The position numbers were made by a program, and so were the translations under genes. A stretch of DNA of 64,000 bases from Pseudomonas sp. CROZ-RG-20F-R04-15 (GTDB lineage: Bacteria; Pseudomonadota; Gammaproteobacteria; Pseudomonadales; Pseudomonadaceae). Each line of letters begins with the position of its first letter. The first letter of the stretch is position 1. Below, in pieces: positions 52,846-61,102 of this stretch. The stretch lies in NCBI RefSeq assembly GCF_022662375.1, contig NZ_JAKNQL010000027.1:16193-80192 (forward strand), given 5' to 3'. Under the pieces are notes generated by a model. That model was not told the DNA's origin, ran no database searches, and was given only the letters and a program-made list of their open reading frames with translations.

Positions 52846-53380
52846 TGCATCCCACGGCAGTGGAAAAATGCCTCGGTCGATACGTGCCAACCAAGGTCAA
52901 AAAGGGCTGTTGCAGTGGCGCAATGATACGCCGGTCGCTCTGGCTCAAGGGTGCGACCTTTGGTCGCGTTGGGTAAAAAACCTGAATGGTGTAGCGAATG
53001 CAGCAAAGCCTGATGCAGGTCAATTGACTTGTTGAGTATGGACCGTTTTGGCGTGGCGGCTTATCCATTGTAGTCCTGGGGGATCAGTTCGACGCTGTTG
53101 CCACCTCAAGCCTCACAACAAATCCGTCGACTTGAGGGGGCGCACACGGACGCGGTCATCGTCTGGTTTTCAATTACAGCAGTCGATGTATCACTTTTTA
53201 AACCGAAAATTCAAGTATTGCTTTTTGCCTGGGATGTCGCTGTAAGTTCTTCTGTGTCTGAAATATATCTAATTGATTGCGCTTGGTTATTGCTTTGAAG
53301 TTTTCCGCCTTTTCGAATAAGTTGCGTTTTCGCGGAAAGTTATTCGCGTGCAGTTGATTAATTTAAATGGAATTTAAAGT
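52846..53380. other. divergent region between ccoG and the metallophosphoesterase gene
   Basis: 535 bases without a gene. The left part carries a possible ccoG promoter (TATCAT on the minus strand, 52928-52923) and an Anr-like site. From about 53160 to 53380 the sequence turns clearly AT-rich, unlike the rest of the window, and leads into the accessory islet. Confidence 0.6.
53010..53023 (-). promoter_or_regulatory. candidate Anr box upstream of ccoG
   Basis: TTGAC-CTGC-ATCAG, eight of ten conserved bases of the Anr box, about 170 bases before ccoG. No well-spaced -10 was found, so it is tentative. Confidence 0.35.
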
Positions 53381-54385
53381 ATGACTTTCAATAAGTTTGC
53401 AAACTTTATGCTGAGCGTTTGTTTATTGGCTTCGGTCACTTCCGCTCAGGCTATGACAGGAACACCGAAGCACATGGTTTTTGCCTCGGACACTCAATAC
53501 CCATGGACAGACAAGACGGATAGCGGCGACTTCGAATCCGCTTCCGAATTTGAGGTTCGCTCCAAGTGGCTGGTTGAGTCACAATTGGCGAGCATTGCCG
53601 ATTTCAGAAATCAGCATGGCTCGCAAGCTCAGGTGCCCTTGATGATCAACGGCGACATAACCGCTTTTGGTCATGGCTGGCAGCGCTCGTTTATGCGGGT
53701 CATGCTGAACAAGCACTTCAAGGGTGATTACTTGTACGGCTTGGGTAATCACGATTATGAAAACAATGTCGATGATTGTTTTAGCAATAGTTGTGCGGCG
53801 GGAAGCATCGTCGAGTTCAAGGAACATCACGAGGGCAAGGTAGATAACTTTGATCTGAAAGTCACCAGTGGATTTCTGACCAAGACCTATTCTGGCAGCC
53901 TCGCTTACTCAAAAACCATTGGTGAAGTTCATATGGTGCAGCTCAATAACGAGCCAACTTACACCGCCCGAATCTCACATCCACTGAACCCGACGACGTT
54001 TGAAATCAACGATGCACTGGACTGGCTGGAAACTGATCTGCGCGTTGCTCGGGCACAAGGTTACGCCATCATCATCAATATGCATAAACCCTTTAACCAT
54101 AAGGGCAATCAGGCGCAAAAAAAGCGCTTCCACGACATCGTCAACAAATATCAAGTGACGGCAATCTTCGCCGGCCATCTGCATAGAGACGGCGGTGATG
54201 GCTATTGGGAGGGGAGTGTGCCGATGTATCTGAGTGGCAGTACGTCTCAGCAAACGTATCTGATCACCAGCTTTACCGAAGACCGCAAGCAGCTGGAGAT
54301 CTATCTGGTGAAGAACAACCAATGGCGCAATCGAACGCTGATCGATACCGTCGAGGTGCAGTCAATCTTTGCCAGACGTCCATAA
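53381..54385 (+). CDS. exported metallophosphoesterase (calcineurin-like)
   Basis: 334 residues with a signal peptide (cut near residue 24, SAQA). Metal-binding motifs of the calcineurin-like fold appear in order: ASDTQYP, INGDIT, GLGNHDYEN, NMHKPFNH and FAGHLHRDGG. It should be a secreted or periplasmic phosphoesterase; the substrate is not evident. Codon use is less GC-biased than the neighbours, and the promoter region is AT-rich. Both suggest acquisition by transfer into the cco region. The ribosome binding site (GGAA) is weak. Confidence 0.85.
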   Translation: MTFNKFANFMLSVCLLASVTSAQAMTGTPKHMVFASDTQYPWTDKTDSGDFESASEFEVRSKWLVESQLASIADFRNQHGSQAQVPLMINGDITAFGHGWQRSFMRVMLNKHFKGDYLYGLGNHDYENNVDDCFSNSCAAGSIVEFKEHHEGKVDNFDLKVTSGFLTKTYSGSLAYSKTIGEVHMVQLNNEPTYTARISHPLNPTTFEINDALDWLETDLRVARAQGYAIIINMHKPFNHKGNQAQKKRFHDIVNKYQVTAIFAGHLHRDGGDGYWEGSVPMYLSGSTSQQTYLITSFTEDRKQLEIYLVKNNQWRNRTLIDTVEVQSIFARRP

Positions 54386-54423
54386 GAAAGGCCCTGCCAA
54401 TGATCTGGCGGGGCACTTGGCGG

Positions 54424-54843
54424 TCAATTATTGGCAGCGACCCATGGGTTGATTATTTGAACGCCGCTTGGCTGAAAGTCCGCAACGTTACGGGTGACCA
54501 GCGTCAGCCCATGCACAAGCGCTGTGGCGGCGATCAAGGCGTCGCATTCGTTGCTGCGATCAGGCACATGCAACTGTGTGCATCGGGTAGCGACGGCGCT
54601 ATCGACTGACAGGATTCTTCCTTCGAATGCTGGTTTGACGTGACGCTCGAGCCAGTTACGCAGCATCCCGCCCTGGGGCGGGTCGCGGCGCTCAATACGC
54701 AGAATACCGGTTTCCAGTTCCAGCACAGTGATGGCCGACAAATACAAGCTACCCGCAGCGACGCTGTTTGCCCACGCCACCACCTGCCTGTCGGCCTGGG
54801 GTTTGCGCAGTTCGGAGACCACATTTGTATCAAGCAGGAACAT
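54424..54843 (-). CDS. PIN-domain toxin, VapC/FitB type
   Basis: 139 residues. MFLLDTNVVSELRKP carries the first acidic residue of the PIN active site, with others in ITVLELETG, CDALIAATALVHG and LVTRNVADF. Such toxins are Mg-dependent ribonucleases. The ATG at 54843 shares one base with the antitoxin stop (TGATG), so toxin translation depends on antitoxin translation. The active-site set looks intact, so it is probably functional. Confidence 0.9.
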   Translation of the reverse strand: MFLLDTNVVSELRKPQADRQVVAWANSVAAGSLYLSAITVLELETGILRIERRDPPQGGMLRNWLERHVKPAFEGRILSVDSAVATRCTQLHVPDRSNECDALIAATALVHGLTLVTRNVADFQPSGVQIINPWVAANN

Positions 54844-55100
54844 CAAGACAGGTCCACGCTGCGAGGGCTGATGACGGCGCGCTCAGGTTCGAATTCGATG
54901 TCAGGTGCATTCGGCATGACCAGCAGATCGACGATACTGGTCTGGCTACCGGTCAATTTCTGGTATTGCTCAATGCTCAGCAGTACATGGGCAGGCTTGC
55001 CACGGTCGGTAATGATGACCGGGCCCTGATGCGTGGCTTTCTTGGCGGCACTGGTGTCCTGGTTGAATTCGCGGCTGGAAATGGTAGTGATGGCCATCAT
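54843..55100 (-). CDS. Phd/YefM family antitoxin
   Basis: 85 residues. The N terminus MMAITTISSREFNQDTSAAK and the stretch GPVIITDRGKPAHVLLSIEQ are the DNA-binding fold of Phd/YefM antitoxins; the acidic C-terminal tail (IEFEPERAV) would wrap the toxin. GGAGG lies six bases before the first ATG. It precedes its toxin in the standard order and probably represses the pair's promoter. Confidence 0.9.
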   Translation of the reverse strand: MMAITTISSREFNQDTSAAKKATHQGPVIITDRGKPAHVLLSIEQYQKLTGSQTSIVDLLVMPNAPDIEFEPERAVISPRSVDLS

Positions 55101-55281
55101 GCTCGGCCTCCAGAGAATATGATGTAGAAACGTTACTACCTTGGGCTTTGTGCCGCAATCGGAAAGGCGGGTTGCGGACGATCGGTTTGTCACTGTCATA
55201 ACGGCACCGGCAAATGCGCCTCCACCCGAAGGTGGCGGCGCTAAGAGATGGACGAACATTCGGTGGGTTTTGCTGCCCCTG

Positions 55282-55455
55282 TCAGGGCAATCTGCCGCCG
55301 CCGAGGCCGTCGAGGCCGCCGCCGTTGTCCGGGCTGCTCAAGGTGTCTTGCGGGGTTGAACTTGCGGGTTGCACAGGCGCCGGTAGCGGCCTCGTGTCAT
55401 TGTCAGGGCAAAGCGGAGGTTGATCTGGCAGGGTGCTTTCGTCATTTTTTGACAT
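55282..55455 (-). CDS. possible small protein, Pro/Asp/Gly-rich
   Basis: 57 codons starting MSKNDESTLPDQPPL and ending in a Gly-rich GGGLDGLGGGRLP. AAGGA lies about ten bases before the ATG. There is no recognisable domain. The region between the antitoxin and ccoP1 (55101-55626) holds nothing else I can name besides the terminator. Low-complexity composition makes chance coding possible. Confidence 0.3.
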   Translation of the reverse strand: MSKNDESTLPDQPPLCPDNDTRPLPAPVQPASSTPQDTLSSPDNGGGLDGLGGGRLP

Positions 55456-55570
55456 GCTGGCTTCATCCTTGAAGGTTGACCCGATGCTGCTCATCGGGGT
55501 GGCTAAAACCTATAGGGCACGACTGCTCAAGTCTATTGGGCAAACGTTTCAAGTCATGAATGTGAACATG

Positions 55571-55610
55571 AAAAAAGGCCCCGCCAAATCTCATTGGCGG
55601 GGCCTTTTTT
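55571..55610. terminator. bidirectional terminator at the end of the ccoP1 operon
   Basis: AAAAAAGGCCCCGCCAA, loop, TTGGCGGGGCCTTTTTT in mirror form, 17 bases beyond the ccoP1 stop. Confidence 0.93.
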
Positions 55611-55626
55611 GTTTCAAGCTTTGGCC

Positions 55627-56610
55627 TTATTCGGCGTTCGCTTGCGGTGCTTTTTCACCGTGGGACAGGCTGTAAACGTAAGCCGCCAGCAGGTGCACCT
55701 TGTCGTTGCCTTGCAGTTGTTCCTGCGCAGGCATCTGGCCCTGACGGCCGTAACGGATGGTCTGCTGCAGTTGCGCGAAGCTCGAACCGTAGATGAACGC
55801 GCCCGGGTGGGTCAGGTTCGGTGCGCCCATGGCGGGGGTGCCTTTGCCTTCCGGACCGTGGCACGCCACGCAGTTGGCGGCGAACAGTTTGCCGCCGTTT
55901 TCCGGGTCAGCCTTGGTGTCTTCCGGCAGTTTGCGACCATCGAGTTTGGTCACGACGAATGCCGCGACGTCGGCAACGCCTTGCTCACCGATCACTTCAG
56001 CCCAGGCCGGCATCACCGCGTGGCGACCGCCCATGATGGTGGTCTTGATGGTTTCCGGCTCGCCGCCCCAGCGCCAGTCGGCGTCGGTCAGGTTCGGGAA
56101 GCCGTAGGCACCCTTGGCGTCGGAGCCGTGGCACACCGAGCAGTTGGAGGCAAACAGACGGCCACCCATTTTCAGTGCTTGCGGATCCTTGGCGACTTCT
56201 TCGATTGGCATCGCGGCGAACTTGGCGAAGATCGGACCGAACCTGGCGTCCGAACGGGCCATTTCCTTTTCCCATTCGTGCACGCCGGTCCAGCCGGTCT
56301 GGCCGTTGGCGAACGCGGTCTGCTTATCGTTATCGAGGTAGTTGTAGCCTGGCAGCAGGCCTTTCCAGTTGCCCAGACCCGGGTACAGCACCAGGTAACC
56401 CAGGGCAAAAATGATCGTGCCGACAAACAGCATGAACCACCATTTCGGCAGTGGGTTGTCGTACTCCTCGATCCCGTCGAAGGAGTGCCCGACCGTCTCG
56501 TCCGTCTGTTCGCTGCGCTGGCCCTTGCGGGTCGACAGCAGCAGCCAGGTCAGGGCGAAGATCGTACCGAGACTGAGGACTGTGACGTACAGACTCCAGA
56601 ATGTAGTCAT
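55627..56610 (-). CDS. ccoP1: cbb3 oxidase dihaem subunit CcoP (operon 1)
   Basis: 327 residues. Two N-terminal membrane segments (about 5-25 and 55-78) are followed by two cytochrome c domains with haem motifs CSVCH and CVACH and distal Met residues in MPAWAEV and GQMPAQ. It carries electrons from CcoO to the catalytic subunit. It overlaps the end of ccoQ1 by four bases. Compared with CcoP of operon 2, it has about 14 extra residues after LLPGY. Confidence 0.95.
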   Translation of the reverse strand: MTTFWSLYVTVLSLGTIFALTWLLLSTRKGQRSEQTDETVGHSFDGIEEYDNPLPKWWFMLFVGTIIFALGYLVLYPGLGNWKGLLPGYNYLDNDKQTAFANGQTGWTGVHEWEKEMARSDARFGPIFAKFAAMPIEEVAKDPQALKMGGRLFASNCSVCHGSDAKGAYGFPNLTDADWRWGGEPETIKTTIMGGRHAVMPAWAEVIGEQGVADVAAFVVTKLDGRKLPEDTKADPENGGKLFAANCVACHGPEGKGTPAMGAPNLTHPGAFIYGSSFAQLQQTIRYGRQGQMPAQEQLQGNDKVHLLAAYVYSLSHGEKAPQANAE

Positions 56611-56792
56611 TCTTTGTTACTCCTAGAAGCTTGCTCGACGTGCTTGATGGCTTCGGGATCATCCGCAAAAGGCAACAAGGTCGCGTCTTCAAACTCCGAC
56701 TTGCGCTTGGGGCTGAACACCCACAACGCCAGACCGATGAAGGCCACCATCACGACAACGGTGCCCAGGCCACGAATCATCCCGATATCCAT
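56607..56792 (-). CDS. ccoQ1: cbb3 oxidase small subunit CcoQ (operon 1)
   Basis: 61 residues, one membrane segment (about 6-27, IRGLGTVVVMVAFIGLALWV), then a charged tail with LLPFADDPEA. CcoQ stabilises the cbb3 complex. It lies between ccoO1 and ccoP1 with short or overlapping junctions. Confidence 0.93.
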   Translation of the reverse strand: MDIGMIRGLGTVVVMVAFIGLALWVFSPKRKSEFEDATLLPFADDPEAIKHVEQASRSNKE

Positions 56793-56797
56793 CTAAT

Positions 56798-57406
56798 TCA
56801 CCGTTTGCTTTTGATGATGGTGCCCAGGCCTTGCAGATAGGCCACCAGCGCGTCCATTTCGGTTTTGCCCTTCACGGCATCCTTGGCCCCGGCGATGTCT
56901 TCGTCGGTGTAAGGGACGCCGAGCGTGCGCAACACTTCCATTTTCTTGGCGGTGTCTTTGCCGTCGAGCTTGTTTTCCACGAGGAACGGGTAGGCCGGCA
57001 TTTTCGACTCAGGCACCACGTTGCGCGGGTTGTACAAGTGCGCACGTTGCCAGTCATCGGAGTAACGACCACCGACGCGAGCCAGATCCGGACCGGTACG
57101 TTTGGAACCCCACAGGAACGGGTGATCCCAGACACTTTCACCGGCGACCGAGTAGTGGCCGTAGCGTTCGGTTTCGGCGCGGAACGGACGGATCATCTGC
57201 GAGTGGCAGCCGACACAACCGTTGGCGATGTAAACGTCGCGGCCTTCCAGTTCAAGGGCGGTGCGCGGCTTCATGCCTTCGACCGGCTTGTTGGTGACGT
57301 CCTGGAAAAACAGCGGAACGATTTGGGTCAGGCCGCCAACGCTGACGGCGATGACCATGAAGAAGGCCAGCAGGCCAATATTCTTCTCGACAGCTTCATG
57401 CTTCAT
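56798..57406 (-). CDS. ccoO1: cbb3 oxidase monohaem subunit CcoO (operon 1)
   Basis: 202 residues. One N-terminal membrane anchor (about 10-32), then a cytochrome c domain with CVGCH (in NGCVGCHSQMIRPFRAETERYG) and the axial Met probably in SKMPAYP. Its ATG shares one base with the ccoN1 stop. Confidence 0.95.
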   Translation of the reverse strand: MKHEAVEKNIGLLAFFMVIAVSVGGLTQIVPLFFQDVTNKPVEGMKPRTALELEGRDVYIANGCVGCHSQMIRPFRAETERYGHYSVAGESVWDHPFLWGSKRTGPDLARVGGRYSDDWQRAHLYNPRNVVPESKMPAYPFLVENKLDGKDTAKKMEVLRTLGVPYTDEDIAGAKDAVKGKTEMDALVAYLQGLGTIIKSKR

Positions 57407-58848
57407 CAGTGAGCTCCAACGACAGCGATCTGGGCAGCGGCTTCGGCTTCGGCCGGGTTCGAGGCGCGCACGGTGCGCCAGACGTTGTAAGCCATCAGGA
57501 ACATGCCGCTGGCGAAGAAAGCACCGCCCAAGGCACGAACGATGTAGCCCGGGTGGCTGGCCTGCAGCGCTTCAACGAACGAGTAGGTGAGGGTGCCGTC
57601 GTCGTTGATTGCCCGCCACATCAGGCCCTGAGTGATGCCGTTGACCCACATCGAAGCGATGTACAGCACGGTGCCAATCGTCGCGAGCCAGAAGTGCGCG
57701 TTGATCAGACCGACGCTGTGCATCTGCGCACGGCCGAACAGTTTCGGGATCATGTGGTAGATCGCGCCGATCGAGATCATCGCTACCCAGCCGAGAGCGC
57801 CGGCGTGTACGTGGCCGATGGTCCAGTCGGTGTAGTGCGAGAGCGAGTTGACGGTCTTGATCGCCATCATCGGCCCTTCGAAGGTCGACATGCCGTAGAA
57901 CGCCAGGGAGACCACGAGGAAGCGCAGGATCGGGTCGGTGCGCAGCTTATGCCAGGCGCCCGAGAGGGTCATCATGCCGTTGATCATGCCGCCCCAGCTT
58001 GGCGCCAGCAGAATGATCGACATTGCCATGCCCAGGGATTGTGCCCAGTCCGGCAGTGCGGTGTAGTGCAAGTGGTGCGGGCCGGCCCAGATGTACAGGG
58101 TGATCAGGGCCCAGAAGTGCACGATCGACAGACGATAGGAGTAGATCGGACGTTCGGCCTGTTTCGGCACGAAGTAGTACATCATGCCGAGGAAACCGGT
58201 GGTCAGGAAGAAGCCCACCGCGTTGTGGCCGTACCACCACTGGATCATCGCGTCGGTCGCGCCGGCGTAGGCAGAGTAGGACTTGAAGAAGCTCACCGGC
58301 AGCGAGGCGTGGTTGACGATGTGCAGCATCGCGGTGACGACGATGAACGCGCCGTAGAACCAGTTACCCACGTAGATGTGCTTGGTTTTGCGCTTGGTGA
58401 TGGTGCCGAAGAACACCAGACCGTAGGTGACCCAGACAATGGCCAGCAAAATGGCGAGTGGCCATTCCAGTTCCGCGTATTCCTTGGTGGTGGTGTAACC
58501 CAGCGGCAAGGTAATGATCGCGCCGACGATCACCGCTTGCCAGCCCCAGAAGGTGAAGGCCGCGAGGCTGTCGGAAATCAGTCGCGTCTGGCAGGTTCGC
58601 TGCACGACATAGTAGGAAGTGGCAAACAGTGCACAACCACCGAAGGCGAAAATCACCAGGTTTGTGTGCAACGGGCGCAGGCGTCCAAAGCTCGTCCACG
58701 GCAGACCGAAGTTCAATTCCGGCCAGACCAGTTGCGAGGCGATGAAGACACCGAGCCCCATGCCAAGGATCCCCCAGACCACCGTCATGATGGCGAACTG
58801 GCGGACTACCTTATAGTTATAAGCAGTCGGACTGATTGCTGTGCTCAT
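57406..58848 (-). CDS. ccoN1: cbb3 oxidase catalytic subunit CcoN (operon 1)
   Basis: 480 residues, twelve membrane segments, haem-copper oxidase type C. Conserved His ligands appear in RPLHTN (low-spin haem), WWYGHNAVGFF (CuB and the cross-linked Tyr region), AGPHHLHYTALPDW (two CuB His) and TIGHVHAGALGW (haem b3 and b ligands). It reduces oxygen to water with high affinity and pumps protons. It starts ccoN1-O1-Q1-P1. Confidence 0.96.
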   Translation of the reverse strand: MSTAISPTAYNYKVVRQFAIMTVVWGILGMGLGVFIASQLVWPELNFGLPWTSFGRLRPLHTNLVIFAFGGCALFATSYYVVQRTCQTRLISDSLAAFTFWGWQAVIVGAIITLPLGYTTTKEYAELEWPLAILLAIVWVTYGLVFFGTITKRKTKHIYVGNWFYGAFIVVTAMLHIVNHASLPVSFFKSYSAYAGATDAMIQWWYGHNAVGFFLTTGFLGMMYYFVPKQAERPIYSYRLSIVHFWALITLYIWAGPHHLHYTALPDWAQSLGMAMSIILLAPSWGGMINGMMTLSGAWHKLRTDPILRFLVVSLAFYGMSTFEGPMMAIKTVNSLSHYTDWTIGHVHAGALGWVAMISIGAIYHMIPKLFGRAQMHSVGLINAHFWLATIGTVLYIASMWVNGITQGLMWRAINDDGTLTYSFVEALQASHPGYIVRALGGAFFASGMFLMAYNVWRTVRASNPAEAEAAAQIAVVGAH

Positions 58849-58932
58849 TCTAAGGTTCCACGGTTTGGGTGTTTTATTAGGATTAAAATCGGCCGCAAGT
58901 ATGCAGAGAGCAGGGGGTCATTGCAACGCGCC

Positions 58933-58946
58933 ATGACCTGGGTCAA
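58933..58946 (-). promoter_or_regulatory. weak Anr-like site before ccoN1
   Basis: TTGAC-CCAG-GTCAT on the minus strand, three mismatches to TTGAT-N4-ATCAA, about 91 bases before ccoN1. It is tentative; the first cbb3 operon in pseudomonads is less dependent on Anr. Confidence 0.25.
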
Positions 58947-59290
58947 TGCTTTCCAACGCTGATTCTGCGGCCTTTCCATGCGCCGCGTAAGGACAAAATC
59001 GGCCTCGGACAAAATGTCGCAGCGGACGAAAAAAGCGAGGGGTTCAGGTCGCTTGTAACGGGGTGTGTTCAAACGCTCGGTTCGGGTGACGGACGGTAAA
59101 TGGCACGACAGCCGGTATCTACCGGCGTTTGCGGCCACATCAGTCAGCCGGTTCGCGGAACACAGCAGTCAGCGTTGACCTGGAACCGGCACAAGCCAGT
59201 CCGCATCGAGCAAGCGTAGACCCGAATCAGAGGAACCGAAAGGAGAGGGCGTGAAGGGGTGCGACAATGCGTCGCAAAGGGGCGGGATGC

Positions 59291-59314
59291 TGCCGCACCG
59301 AGAATGGTGCGGCA
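59291..59314 (-). terminator. hairpin after the ccoP2 operon
   Basis: TGCCGCACC and GGTGCGGCA, nine perfect pairs with a six-base loop, 16 bases after the ccoP2 stop. It lacks a T-run, so it may be an end-stabilising hairpin or a weak terminator. Confidence 0.5.
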
Positions 59315-59330
59315 GAGTTGTACGCAATGT

Positions 59331-60284
59331 TTATTTCTTTTTGTCTTCAGTAATCAGTTTTTCTGTATTCAATCCATGTGACAGGCTGTACACATAAGCG
59401 GCTAGCAATTGCACTTTATCGTTGCCCAACAGCTCGTTCTGCGCTGGCATATGGCCCTGACGACCGTGGCGAATGGTTTGCTCAAGCTGAGTCAGACTGG
59501 TGCCATAGATAAACCCGGCCGGGTGCGTCAGATTCGGCGCACCCATGGCTTCAGTGCCGTGGCCGGTTGCCCCATGACAGGCTACGCACGTGGTGCTGAA
59601 CGCCTGCTGTCCGGCTTGCAGGTCAGCCTTGCTGTCGGCGGGCAATGGCAGACCGGCCAGTTCATGACGCACATAAGCGGCCACGTTTTTCACCCCGGCC
59701 TCGCCGAGCACTTCGCCCCAGGCTGGCATCGCCGCCATGCGGCCACCCATGATGGTGGTCTTGATGGTCTCGGCGTCGCCGCCCCAGCGCCAGTCGCTGT
59801 CGGCGAGGTTAGGGAAACCGAACGCGCCTTTGGCGTCCGAGCCGTGGCACACCGAGCAGTTGGAGGCGAACAGTCGGCCACCCATTTTCAGCGCCTGCGG
59901 ATCCTTCGCCACTTCTTCCAGCGGCATGGCGGCGAATTTGGCGAAGATCGGCCCGAATTTGGCATCGGCCTTGTTCATTTCCTTTTCCCACTCGTGCACG
60001 CCGGTCCAGCCATCCTCGTAACCCGGCAGGATGCCTTTCCAGTTACCCAGTCCCGGATACAGGATCAGATAGCCCACGGAAAACACCAGCGTGCCGGCGA
60101 ACAGCATGAACCACCACTGCGGTAGCGGGTTGTCGTACTCCTCGATGCCGTCGAAGCTGTGGCCCATGGTCTGGTCGACGCTGCCCTTGGTTTCGCCCCG
60201 GCGGGTGCCGATCAGCAGCCACGTCAGGCCGATCAGGCTGCCGATGGTCAGTACGCAGATCCACGTACTCCAGAAGGTGGTCAT
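59331..60284 (-). CDS. ccoP2: cbb3 oxidase dihaem subunit CcoP (operon 2)
   Basis: 317 residues, layout as CcoP1: two membrane segments, CSVCH and CVACH haem sites, and the same HSFDGIEEYDNPLP region between helices. It lacks about 14 residues in the loop after ILPGY and has its own Lys-rich C terminus (ITEDKKK). It overlaps ccoQ2 by four bases. Confidence 0.95.
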   Translation of the reverse strand: MTTFWSTWICVLTIGSLIGLTWLLIGTRRGETKGSVDQTMGHSFDGIEEYDNPLPQWWFMLFAGTLVFSVGYLILYPGLGNWKGILPGYEDGWTGVHEWEKEMNKADAKFGPIFAKFAAMPLEEVAKDPQALKMGGRLFASNCSVCHGSDAKGAFGFPNLADSDWRWGGDAETIKTTIMGGRMAAMPAWGEVLGEAGVKNVAAYVRHELAGLPLPADSKADLQAGQQAFSTTCVACHGATGHGTEAMGAPNLTHPAGFIYGTSLTQLEQTIRHGRQGHMPAQNELLGNDKVQLLAAYVYSLSHGLNTEKLITEDKKK

Positions 60285-60478
60285 GGCCGGGTACTCCTTG
60301 TCTCATTTGCTTGGGTTGTTTCGGCTTGCGGCTCGTCGGCGAACGGCAGCAGACGTGCTTCGGCAAACTCCGGGGTGCGCTTGCGGTTGAACACCCAAAG
60401 CGTCAAACCAACGAAGGCGACGAACACCACGACCGTGCCGAGGCCACGAATCAGGCCTGCACTCATTTCAATGATCAT
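60281..60478 (-). CDS. ccoQ2: cbb3 oxidase small subunit CcoQ (operon 2)
   Basis: 65 residues. The membrane segment is at about 9-32 (LIRGLGTVVVFVAFVGLTLW), then a charged tail with LLPFADEPQ. The ATG at 60478 (MIIEMSAG) is favoured over one four codons later because GAGGTGA precedes it at the right distance. It starts five bases after ccoO2 ends and overlaps ccoP2. Confidence 0.9.
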   Translation of the reverse strand: MIIEMSAGLIRGLGTVVVFVAFVGLTLWVFNRKRTPEFAEARLLPFADEPQAETTQANETRSTRP

Positions 60479-60483
60479 CGTGC

Positions 60484-61092
60484 TCACCTCTTGCTCTTGA
60501 TCGCAGTGCCGAGCACTTGCAGGTAGGCGACGAGGGCGTCCATTTCGGTCTTGCCCTTGAGGCTGGCCACCGCGCCGCTGATGTCGTCGTCGGTGTACGG
60601 CACGCCGAGGGTGCGCATGGTCTTGAGCTTGGTTTCGGTGTGGCTGCTGTCGACCGCTTGCGTGACCAGCCATGGGTAGGCCGGCATTTTCGATTCCGGT
60701 ACGACGTTGCGCGGGTTGTACAAGTGCGCGCGGTGCCAGTCATCCGAGTAGCGCGCGCCGACCCGGGCCAGATCCGGACCGGTACGCTTCGAGCCCCAGA
60801 GGAACGGGTGATCCCAGACGCTTTCGCCCGCTACCGAGTAGTGCCCGTAACGTTCGGTTTCGGCGCGGAACGGCCGGATCATCTGCGAATGGCAACCGAC
60901 GCAGCCTTCGCGGATATAGATGTCACGGCCTTCCAGTTGCAGCGCGGTGTAGGGCTTCATGCCTTCCACCGGTTTGTTGGTGACGTCCTGGAAGAACAGC
61001 GGGACGATCTGGGTCAGGCCGCCGATGCTCACGGCAAACACCATGAGCAACATCAACAGGCCGACGTTCTTTTCAATCGTTTCGTGTTTCAT
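60484..61092 (-). CDS. ccoO2: cbb3 oxidase monohaem subunit CcoO (operon 2)
   Basis: 202 residues, closely like CcoO1: N-terminal anchor, CVGCH in EGCVGCHSQMIRPF, and the same NPRNVVPESKMPAYP region. The ATG at 61092 was chosen by alignment to CcoO1 (MKHE start); GGAG precedes it. It starts ten bases after ccoN2. Confidence 0.95.
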   Translation of the reverse strand: MKHETIEKNVGLLMLLMVFAVSIGGLTQIVPLFFQDVTNKPVEGMKPYTALQLEGRDIYIREGCVGCHSQMIRPFRAETERYGHYSVAGESVWDHPFLWGSKRTGPDLARVGARYSDDWHRAHLYNPRNVVPESKMPAYPWLVTQAVDSSHTETKLKTMRTLGVPYTDDDISGAVASLKGKTEMDALVAYLQVLGTAIKSKR

Positions 61093-61102
61093 GGTGGACT
61101 CC

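Larger units (their letters stand above)
58849..59330. other. intergenic region between the two cbb3 operons
   Basis: About 480 bases without a gene. It holds the ccoN1 promoter region, a weak Anr-like site (58933-58946) and a hairpin after ccoP2. Nothing else recognisable was seen. Confidence 0.6.

Noticed and set aside
54843..55259. A longer antitoxin frame (138 codons)
   Set aside because: The added residues do not fit the Phd/YefM fold, and GGAGG stands right before the ATG at 55100.
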